The notes beneath the pieces are model-generated. The model was not told the origin of the DNA. It made no database searches and saw only the letters and a list, made by a program, of their open reading frames with translations. Made by a program: the position numbers and the translations under genes. Source: an uncultured Erysipelotrichaceae bacterium (GTDB taxonomy: Bacteria; Bacillota_I; Bacilli_A; RF39; UBA660). From it: a stretch of DNA of 64,000 bases. This document shows positions 1 through 6,858 of this stretch, piece by piece (position 1 is the stretch's first letter; every line of letters starts with the position of its first letter). The stretch is from positions 1 to 64,000 of the forward strand of contig CACZFH010000004.1 of NCBI GenBank assembly GCA_902780395.1, read 5' to 3'.

Positions 1-1
1 C

Positions 2-622
2 CTCCCACATCTTCTTTATGTGAGTGGGAACGATGGTTTGAATTATTTTGGTTCCAACACAGTAAATAACTATGGAGTTCGTCCAGCCATTTCTCTAAAG
101 CCAGGTACCCATTATTCTACTGGAAATGGAAGTATGGCCAATCCATATATAGTAGATGCTGAAGCACGTCGTTATGTTTATTCGACTAGCACTGAAAATG
201 CAAAAGGTGCTTTAGTATCAGAGCTAGGTTCTACTTATAGAACAGAACAAGAAGCAATAAATGGCTTTAATAAAAGAGTAGTTTTAAATCATAGAATAGA
301 AAATGATCGAGTAACTTCTAGTGGAGTAACCTTTGAAAGAAATGGTATTATCTATACTCTATATGGTGAAGGAGCAACTTATAATGATTCAACAGGAGAA
401 TATAATGAAGATAGTATTTATTATGATGATAACAAACAAACTCTAAAAGAAGCCTTTGGAGAAGAAAATTGTACTGAGTACACAACACCAGAGAAATATT
501 ATGAATGCACTGATGGAAGTGAAGTAGGAGCAGTAAGAGCATCAGGTAGAGTGGGAGTTGAAATAAATCAATGGTACTGTAGAGATTTCCAAGATGGAAC
601 TTTTCACTGCAGGCAATATTAA
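2..622 (+). CDS. Surface protein, GVRP-module family (5' end outside window)
   Basis: The reading frame is open from the left edge, so this is the C-terminal 206 residues of a larger protein. A GTG at 20 is an internal codon, not a convincing start. The first 50 residues carry the module shared with the next two genes: GVRPAISLKPGT followed by a Y-S-T-G-x-G-S-M-A-x-P-Y-I motif. Unlike those paralogues it does not end there. About 150 more residues follow, with four cysteines near the C-terminus. Such modules, often with a C-type-lectin-like fold, sit at the ends of variable surface proteins in gut Firmicutes; ligand and function are not visible here. A terminator follows directly. Confidence 0.75.
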   Translation, partial: LPHLLYVSGNDGLNYFGSNTVNNYGVRPAISLKPGTHYSTGNGSMANPYIVDAEARRYVYSTSTENAKGALVSELGSTYRTEQEAINGFNKRVVLNHRIENDRVTSSGVTFERNGIIYTLYGEGATYNDSTGEYNEDSIYYDDNKQTLKEAFGEENCTEYTTPEKYYECTDGSEVGAVRASGRVGVEINQWYCRDFQDGTFHCRQY

Positions 623-652
623 GAAGAAAAAACTTTTATAGTTTTTTTCTTT
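623..652 (+). terminator. Intrinsic terminator
   Basis: A-rich stem (GAAAAAACT) pairs with AGTTTTTTTC across a short loop and runs into T-rich sequence just after the stop codon of the first surface-protein gene. Confidence 0.55.
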
Positions 653-697
653 TATTTTAATACATTACATGCTATAGTGATAATAGGGTAGAAGTTT

Positions 698-3001
698 ATG
701 AAACGTAGGAAAAGAAGAAGAAAACTACATACTAGAAAAGTATTATTACTAAATATGGTTTTAGTAGTTTTTGTGTTCCTTGGAATTGGTTATTCTTTCC
801 TAACTACAGAGTTAACTATTGATGGAGACATGAGTGTTAAAAAATACGTAGATACTTCTCTTTATAATGTCTTAAAAAAAGAAGTGGAAGCTAATGGTTT
901 AGCCAAAGAATATACTGGTGACCATCAAGACTCGATTGATGCTTCTTTATCAACAGAAAAAATATATCATTGGTATGGAAATAATGCTACCGAAGGCGCT
1001 TCTATCTTAAATAAAAATAATGTAATTTTTGCTAATCAATGTTGGCAAATGATGAGAACTACCGATACTGGTGGAGTTAAGATGATGTATAATGGAGAAG
1101 CCGAGAATAATCAATGTTTAACTACTAGAGGAAATCATATTGGTTATGATGGTGCTTTTTCAAAAGATATGACAAGTGATTACTGGTATGGAACAGATTA
1201 TACCTATGATTCTACAAATAATGTATTCAATGTTTCTGGTACTACCGAATTTTCCTCATGGAATGCTACGACAGGACCTAATCTAGTAGGCAAATATACT
1301 TGTGGACATTCGCTATTGGATTCTCCATGCTCAACCATATACTATGTGGAGTCATATGTGAGTCCAACAACTGCCACACTTGTTTCAATTGATTCAGATA
1401 TTAATTATTCTAAAATAGGTAATTTACCTTTCAATTTGGATTTTAATTCCCCAGCTTATCTTGGATATATGTATGGTGATATTCATGAATTTCAGGATTT
1501 AACTCTTACTGAAGAAGATATGACTGAAGTCTCACGGCTTTTAATAGATGATTCAATGGATGCTAATTATTATTATTCAAAAACGATTAATAAAAATGGA
1601 TCCAGTTATTCATTAATTAATCCAATACTTGGAAGTAATATACCAAATGGAGATTATAGTGGCTATTATACATTTGCTAGTTCTAGTGTAACTAGTGGAA
1701 CAGAAATAAAATACTTATTTGGAAAAGATGATGAGAATGGCTATTATTATAAAAATCTTAATTATCCACTGGAAGTAAATGACTATGTGATAGCAATCGC
1801 CAATAACATGATAGATAATGGTAATGATACTTATACTCTTGATGATATTTCTTATGTTACTATTACTGATTGGTATAATAATTATGCTAATTATGAAAAA
1901 AAGTATACATGTGGTGATTACTACACAACTACCTGTTCCCATCCTTCATATATTATTAGCACTAAACCTGATATATATGAATATGTTGATTCTGGGATAA
2001 AATTCATGATAGGTAAGAATAAAAGTGGAACTACCTTAACGGATACTCTTTTAGTTAGAAGAGATGAGTGGTATGATGACTATAGTTCTGCAAACAATGT
2101 TGGTAATTTTGGTGAATATAAATATACTTGTAATACAACAAGTGCTAATTGTACAGATCAAAATTTGCGAATGATATATTATAAAACAGAAAAAGGTTAT
2201 TACTATTTATATAATCATTATTGGGGATCTAGTGCTACTTGGGATGGCACCAAATACACATTAGTAAATCCAATAGGAATTGAAAATTATGATAACTTTA
2301 CTGAACTAAATACTCATCATTATACTTGTGTTGAGTGGGGAGCAACATCATGTACTAGAGTTGCCTATATCTATAATTATAGTTTAGAATTCAATTTTTC
2401 TGTTTATGGAGAAAAATATGTTTACTTAGAAAATGGAGTTACTGATCCTTCACAAGTATTATCGGATATGCTTGATAAGAATACTACTAATTCCGTTATG
2501 AAAAATGGTTTGGAATCTTGGTATAAGAGAAATTTATTAAGTTATGATGATTATATTGAAGATACCATCTACTGTAATAATAGGGAAATATCGAATCTCT
2601 ATGGTTGGGATCCAAATGGAGGAGATTTAGCAACAAGACTAACTTATGAGGATAATGAAGTAAATACTGATTTGTATTGTACAAAGGTAACAGATCGTTT
2701 CAGTGTAAATAATCCTCAAGCCCAGCTTACTTATAAAATTGGTTTACCTACATTTTCTGAAGTGAACTTGTTGAATACTGATAGTGTTAGAACATCAACT
2801 GATTGGTATTGGCTATTCTCACCTAACTATATGCATTGGTATACTCCTTTTATATTAGTTGTAGATACAAATGGTTCAGTTAGTTATGTTCCATCATTTG
2901 AACCAGGTGCTGTTAGACCTGTTATTTCTTTAAAAGCAGGAACTAAGTATCTATCAGGAGATGGCTCTATGGCTACTCCTTATATAATTACTACTGGTTA
3001 A
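698..3001 (+). CDS. Large membrane-anchored surface protein with C-terminal GVRP module
   Basis: This is a 767-residue protein. Residues 1-15 are strongly basic, and a single hydrophobic segment at about 16-33 (an anchor or uncleaved signal) ends in GIGYSFLTTELTIDG. The third paralogue has the matching GIGYAVLNTTLGIDG. The exposed part opens with a Cys-Trp-Gln-Met block (TTDTGGVKMMYNGE) and has many Tyr/Asn/Cys residues and repeated xDWYxxY motifs. It ends with the AVRPVISLKAGT / GDGSMATPYI module. Family members show this architecture in gut Bacillota, but no activity is known to me. The start ATG follows AGGGTAGAAG. It is probably a cell-surface adhesin or receptor; its C-terminal module lacks the G+C-rich patch seen in the third copy. 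Confidence 0.8.
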   Translation: MKRRKRRRKLHTRKVLLLNMVLVVFVFLGIGYSFLTTELTIDGDMSVKKYVDTSLYNVLKKEVEANGLAKEYTGDHQDSIDASLSTEKIYHWYGNNATEGASILNKNNVIFANQCWQMMRTTDTGGVKMMYNGEAENNQCLTTRGNHIGYDGAFSKDMTSDYWYGTDYTYDSTNNVFNVSGTTEFSSWNATTGPNLVGKYTCGHSLLDSPCSTIYYVESYVSPTTATLVSIDSDINYSKIGNLPFNLDFNSPAYLGYMYGDIHEFQDLTLTEEDMTEVSRLLIDDSMDANYYYSKTINKNGSSYSLINPILGSNIPNGDYSGYYTFASSSVTSGTEIKYLFGKDDENGYYYKNLNYPLEVNDYVIAIANNMIDNGNDTYTLDDISYVTITDWYNNYANYEKKYTCGDYYTTTCSHPSYIISTKPDIYEYVDSGIKFMIGKNKSGTTLTDTLLVRRDEWYDDYSSANNVGNFGEYKYTCNTTSANCTDQNLRMIYYKTEKGYYYLYNHYWGSSATWDGTKYTLVNPIGIENYDNFTELNTHHYTCVEWGATSCTRVAYIYNYSLEFNFSVYGEKYVYLENGVTDPSQVLSDMLDKNTTNSVMKNGLESWYKRNLLSYDDYIEDTIYCNNREISNLYGWDPNGGDLATRLTYEDNEVNTDLYCTKVTDRFSVNNPQAQLTYKIGLPTFSEVNLLNTDSVRTSTDWYWLFSPNYMHWYTPFILVVDTNGSVSYVPSFEPGAVRPVISLKAGTKYLSGDGSMATPYIITTG

Positions 3002-3029
3002 AGAACAAGTTTTGTACTTGTTCTTTTGT
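3001..3029 (+). terminator. Intrinsic terminator
   Basis: A perfect 9-bp stem AAGAACAAG / CTTGTTCTT with a 7-nt loop and a T-tract starts at the stop codon. Confidence 0.8.
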
Positions 3030-3074
3030 TTTACTTGAAGTATAATGATAATAGATATAATAGGAGGTGTTAGT

Positions 3075-3506
3075 ATGTGGTGGAAACGGCTTAAGAGAAG
3101 ACAACGTTTTGCACGTAAAAGAAATCTAACATATCTCCTTTTTTTGTTTATTCTACTTAGTATGGGTATTGGTTATGCAGTATTAAATACAACACTAGGA
3201 ATAGATGGAACAAGTAAGCTTGCTAATGCTAAATGGGATATTCATTTTGATAATATACAAGTAAAAGATGGTAGTGTTACCCCAACAAGTGCAGCTACTA
3301 TCACAGATAATACAGCAGTAGCTTTTTCTGTTACGTTAGAAAATCCAGGAGATTATTATGACTTTAATATTGATGTAGTAAATGCTGGAACTATTAATGC
3401 TATGATAGATACTATTTCAATACAACCAGTTTTAACAGAGAATCAACAAAAATACTTAGATTATATAGTAACTTACTCTGATGGAACAGAACTAGCAGAA
3501 TTATAA
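3075..3506 (+). CDS. N-terminal fragment of frameshifted surface protein (anchor plus Ig-like domain)
   Basis: The ATG follows a strong AGGAGGTG site. The product has a basic N-terminus, a hydrophobic segment (about residues 19-40) and the GIGYAVLNTTLGIDG motif. A beta-sandwich-like domain follows, with NPGDYYDFNIDVVNAG, typical of bacterial surface/TasA-like Ig folds. The frame stops at 3504-3506. The next frame continues the same protein immediately (ASDPDDYPDEDED and on into the family core). Removing one T in the GAATTATAAA at 3498-3507 would give E-Y-K-E-A-S and join the two. This is therefore half of one gene broken by a 1-nt insertion, either real decay or an assembly error. Confidence 0.7.
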   Translation: MWWKRLKRRQRFARKRNLTYLLFLFILLSMGIGYAVLNTTLGIDGTSKLANAKWDIHFDNIQVKDGSVTPTSAATITDNTAVAFSVTLENPGDYYDFNIDVVNAGTINAMIDTISIQPVLTENQQKYLDYIVTYSDGTELAEL

Positions 3507-5556
3507 AGAAGCAAGTGATCCAGATGATTATCCAGATGAAGATGAAGATATTCCAATTGAAGTATCAATTATTTATGTCCAAGAGAATGAAGATGCAGAA
3601 GATGTACCACATCCACCAACTTTATATGGTGTTTTAGAAGATGCAGCAGAAGAGGGAACCTATGCCAAAGAGTATACAGGAGCACATAAAGATTCATTTA
3701 CCCAAAATCCTAGTAAAAAGATATATCATTGGTATGCCGATAATAATACAAATGGAACTGCTATCTTAGATAAGAATAATGTAATATTTGCCGGACATTG
3801 CTGGCAAATGATAAGAACAACCGATACTGGTGGAGTAAAGATGATTTATAATGGTGAAGCAGTAGATAACCAATGTTTATCTACGCGTGGAACACATGTG
3901 GGATATGCATCTAGAACAAGCCAAAACTTAGCTTCCGCCTATTGGTATGGAACTGATTATACTTATGACTCTACAGCAAAAACATTTAAAGTAAGTGGCA
4001 CAACAGAACAAACTATGTGGAACGAGAGCAATGGACCAGGACTTATTGGAAAATATACTTGTAAATCAACTAGTGTTGATGGAACATGCGCAACCTTATA
4101 TTTAGTAGAATCATATTACAATAAGACGAGCGCTTATGTAATACCACTAAATTCTAGTTCTAATTATTCACAATTTGGAACACTACAATTTAATGCAAGC
4201 TATAATTCACCATCTTATGTTGGATATATGTATAATATAGTTTATCCAGACATTTATAAACCAATGACCTCAGTTGAGACTATGTTATTAAGTTCTTCAC
4301 TTGCTACAGATTATTGGTATGCAAATTCTGTAACTTGGGGTACTCCTACTGCGAGTAGGTATAATCTAGATAGTCCGTATCAAGTATCGGCTACAACAGA
4401 TTATCCAAACTTAGTAGGAGAATATACATTTAGAAATGCGACACAAACTTATACGAATACAAATGTATATTATATTGCAGCAGTAAATAATACAACCATG
4501 TATTATATTCAATTAGCAGATTCTGGAAATCATACTTTGACTGATTTTAACTACACATATACATATGGTGATAGTTTTACGGATAATGGAGACGATACAT
4601 ATACGATTAATAATCCAACAACAATAAAAAGAAGTGATTGGTATACAAGCTATAGTAGTGTGGGAGCAGGTAAATATGTATGTAAGAATGCAGTAAATGA
4701 TACATGTAGTGAGTTATGGTATACAACTGCAACTTCAACTACGTCAATGACATATATTAAGGTAGCAAATAATTATAAGTATGCAAAAGGATTTACTTGG
4801 GATGGAAGTAAGTATGTATTAGATAATGATACATCTGTCACTTTCTGGAATATCAATGATAGTACTAATGAAACAAGTATAAACAATGCACATTATACAT
4901 GTTGGAATGAAACAGGTGAATGTACAACCATATCTTATATTTATTTCATAGAAGGAACAACTCCATACTATATAAATATTACTAATGGTAAAAGTGTTGA
5001 AGATGCCAAAAATGAAATGTTATATGATGATAACGTAAACACAATCAATTCAACGATAAAAAGTGGAGTAGATGCATGGTATAAGCAATATTTATCAGAT
5101 TATTCTGACTATTTAGAAGATACAATATTCTGTAATGATAGAAGTCAAAGCAACCAATCAAATAATGGCTGGAATCCAAATGGTGGAAGAACTTCGACAT
5201 TTATGTATTTTTATGGAGCTAGTGATTTAAGTTGTCCAAATGATACAGATAAATTTAGTGTAAGTAATAATAAAGCAAAATTAACATATAAAGTTGGTTT
5301 AATGTCTTATTACGAGATGTACTTATTAAATAATTCACATGCACGAAAAACGGGACAAAACTATTGGCCTGCTTCTCCTAGCTATTTCTACTACAACGGC
5401 GCTGTTGGGTGGGGCGTGGTCACGAACGGTATCATGGACGTCAGCAGCGTCAGCCTCTCGAGCGGCGTGCGTCCGGCAGTTTCACTGAAGCCAGGTATTA
5501 CGTATTCAACTGGTGATGGAAGTATGGCTACTCCATATATTGTAAATACAGATTGA
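3496..5556 (+). CDS. C-terminal part of frameshifted surface protein with putative DGR variable region
   Basis: This frame is open from 3496, but the first ATG is at 3808. The residues before that ATG match the upstream paralogue (KEYTGxHxDS, KKIYHWYxxN, CWQMIRTTDTGGVKMIYNGE), so the true protein began at 3075 and the frames are separated by a +1 shift near 3503. The core resembles the 698-3001 protein throughout, including the Trp-Tyr-rich and Cys-containing blocks. The final 60 residues differ strikingly in base and codon use: 5380-5466 is dominated by NNC codons, then comes GVRPAVSLKPG and a Y-S-T-G-D-G-S-M-A-T-P-Y-I end. If the frameshift is real, the surface-anchoring half is lost. Confidence 0.7.
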   Translation, partial: QNYKEASDPDDYPDEDEDIPIEVSIIYVQENEDAEDVPHPPTLYGVLEDAAEEGTYAKEYTGAHKDSFTQNPSKKIYHWYADNNTNGTAILDKNNVIFAGHCWQMIRTTDTGGVKMIYNGEAVDNQCLSTRGTHVGYASRTSQNLASAYWYGTDYTYDSTAKTFKVSGTTEQTMWNESNGPGLIGKYTCKSTSVDGTCATLYLVESYYNKTSAYVIPLNSSSNYSQFGTLQFNASYNSPSYVGYMYNIVYPDIYKPMTSVETMLLSSSLATDYWYANSVTWGTPTASRYNLDSPYQVSATTDYPNLVGEYTFRNATQTYTNTNVYYIAAVNNTTMYYIQLADSGNHTLTDFNYTYTYGDSFTDNGDDTYTINNPTTIKRSDWYTSYSSVGAGKYVCKNAVNDTCSELWYTTATSTTSMTYIKVANNYKYAKGFTWDGSKYVLDNDTSVTFWNINDSTNETSINNAHYTCWNETGECTTISYIYFIEGTTPYYINITNGKSVEDAKNEMLYDDNVNTINSTIKSGVDAWYKQYLSDYSDYLEDTIFCNDRSQSNQSNNGWNPNGGRTSTFMYFYGASDLSCPNDTDKFSVSNNKAKLTYKVGLMSYYEMYLLNNSHARKTGQNYWPASPSYFYYNGAVGWGVVTNGIMDVSSVSLSSGVRPAVSLKPGITYSTGDGSMATPYIVNTD
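5380..5490 (+). other. Putative DGR-type variable region (VR)
   Basis: From 5401 to 5480 the sequence is 66% G+C (53 of 80 bases counted), against a surrounding background rich in A+T. Between 5380 and 5466, 19 of 29 codons are NNC (AGC, TTC, TAC, GGC, GTC, ATC, GAC, CTC, AAC). These are interleaved with non-NNC codons for A, GW, V, T, M and S, and the patch is followed by GVRPAVSL. This is what adenine-directed mutagenesis of AAC codons copied from a template repeat would leave. No template repeat and no reverse transcriptase lie in the window, so the assignment is an inference. Confidence 0.6.
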
Positions 5557-5602
5557 TTTTCTTGAAAATAATTGATAATATAAAGGTGAGGAAGGTAATG
5601 AT

Positions 5603-6136
5603 ATGAGTAAAAAGAAAAGAAAAAAGCAAAAAAAAGACAATAAATATCTAAAAATACTATGCCTTTTTCTAGTTACTTTAATTCTATCATTTGCCTACAT
5701 CATGAAAGAACATAATAATTTAGAACCCCAACTAAATGAATTAACAACAAGTTATATTTCATTTAATAATAGTAATGTAACCGATCGTCTTACCATTTCT
5801 AATTTAAAGAATATGTCCGAAAGGATAGGAAAAAGTAAATGGAATAAAAGTCGCTTAATAATTCCTATTTCAGGTGATAAGAATCGACCTTATGAAATAA
5901 TAATTTATCCTATTAATAAAGATACTAAAGAGGAGTATATAGAAATATATATTCAGCATAAAAAAGAAAAAATTAGAAAAAAATTAAGTGAGTTAGAAAG
6001 TTCTACAAATGGTGGAAAAATACTCTACCAAGGAAAAGTAGACCATAGTAGTGTCGTTGTAAATATGTGGATTTCAAATAAATATAGGACTAAAGATGAT
6101 AAAAATTCATTTGAAATTAAAATAGTCGCAAGATAG
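5603..6136 (+). CDS. Hypothetical membrane-anchored protein
   Basis: This 177-residue protein is not recognised. A very basic N-terminus (KKKRKKQKK) precedes one transmembrane segment at about residues 19-35. The remaining 140 residues are hydrophilic, mixed alpha/beta in character and probably outside the membrane, with no cysteine motif or catalytic signature. The start ATG follows GGTGAGGAAGG. It ends 10 nt before the thymidylate kinase gene, so the two are probably co-transcribed. It may serve the surface-protein genes upstream, but nothing in the sequence proves that. Confidence 0.7.
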   Translation: MSKKKRKKQKKDNKYLKILCLFLVTLILSFAYIMKEHNNLEPQLNELTTSYISFNNSNVTDRLTISNLKNMSERIGKSKWNKSRLIIPISGDKNRPYEIIIYPINKDTKEEYIEIYIQHKKEKIRKKLSELESSTNGGKILYQGKVDHSSVVVNMWISNKYRTKDDKNSFEIKIVAR

Positions 6137-6146
6137 GAGAGATACT

Positions 6147-6809
6147 ATGGCAGGTAAAATAATAGTAATCGAAGGAACAGAATGTTCAGGAAAAGAAACT
6201 CAAAGTAAACTATTAGAACAAAACTTACAGAAAATGGGAAAAAAATGCATTCGTTTTGAATTCCCTATGTATGATACACCAACAGGTAAAATTGTTGGTA
6301 GAGATTATTTAGGAAAAAAAGAAATGGGAGAATCTTTATTTACAGAAGGTTCTATGAATGTAGACCCTCATGTAGTATGTTTATATTATGCTGCCGATAG
6401 AAAATATAATCTTTCTAAAATAGAAGAATATATTAAAAAGGATTATTATGTTATTTTAGACCGATATACTACTTCTAATTTAGCTCATCAAGGAAGTAAG
6501 ATCCAAGATAAAGATAATCGTTTTGATATGTATCAATGGATTGATAAATTAGAGTATTGGCTACTCCAATTACCCAAACCAGATAAAACGATATTTCTTC
6601 ATGTACCTTTTGAGACAGCTCTTACCATTAGAACTAACAAAGAAGGAAAAGAAACAAGTGAAGAATCGTTAAAAAGGGCAGAAGAAGCTTATCTTGAGTT
6701 AACAGAATTATATAATTGGGATAAAATTGAATGTGTCAAAAATGGAGCATTAAAAAGTATTGATGAAATTCAGCAAGAGATTTTAAATAAAATTGAAGAA
6801 CTATCTTAG
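6147..6809 (+). CDS. tmk: Thymidylate kinase
   Basis: Phosphorylates dTMP to dTDP in the cytoplasm for DNA precursor supply. The 220-residue length fits the family. The P-loop is at residues 9-17 (GTECSGKET), where most bacterial enzymes have GxDGSGKST; the Cys-Ser-Gly-Lys-Glu version occurs in some Firmicutes. The LDRY motif (about residues 105-108) is the conserved DR(Y/F) dTMP-binding element, and a basic lid region follows near residues 155-170. The start follows AGGAGAGA. The last codons form half of the terminator hairpin. Confidence 0.9.
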   Translation: MAGKIIVIEGTECSGKETQSKLLEQNLQKMGKKCIRFEFPMYDTPTGKIVGRDYLGKKEMGESLFTEGSMNVDPHVVCLYYAADRKYNLSKIEEYIKKDYYVILDRYTTSNLAHQGSKIQDKDNRFDMYQWIDKLEYWLLQLPKPDKTIFLHVPFETALTIRTNKEGKETSEESLKRAEEAYLELTELYNWDKIECVKNGALKSIDEIQQEILNKIEELS

Positions 6810-6820
6810 TTCTTTTTTTT
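6796..6820 (+). terminator. Intrinsic terminator overlapping the end of tmk
   Basis: The stem AAGAACTA / TAGTTCTT with a TCT loop is followed by eight T. The hairpin includes the stop codon of tmk. Confidence 0.75.
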
Positions 6821-6822
6821 GT

Positions 6823-6858
6823 AAAAAAAAAGAAACAGACCATAAGGACTGTTCTTTA
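6823..6858 (-). terminator. Intrinsic terminator of the pilus ATPase gene
   Basis: Read on the minus strand, AGAACAGTCC / GGTCTGTTTCT forms an imperfect hairpin followed by a run of nine T. Confidence 0.6.

Noticed and set aside
3042-3074. Alternative upstream start of the third surface-protein gene
   Set aside because: It overlaps the TATAAT-like promoter sequence; AGGAGGTG clearly positions ATG 3075.
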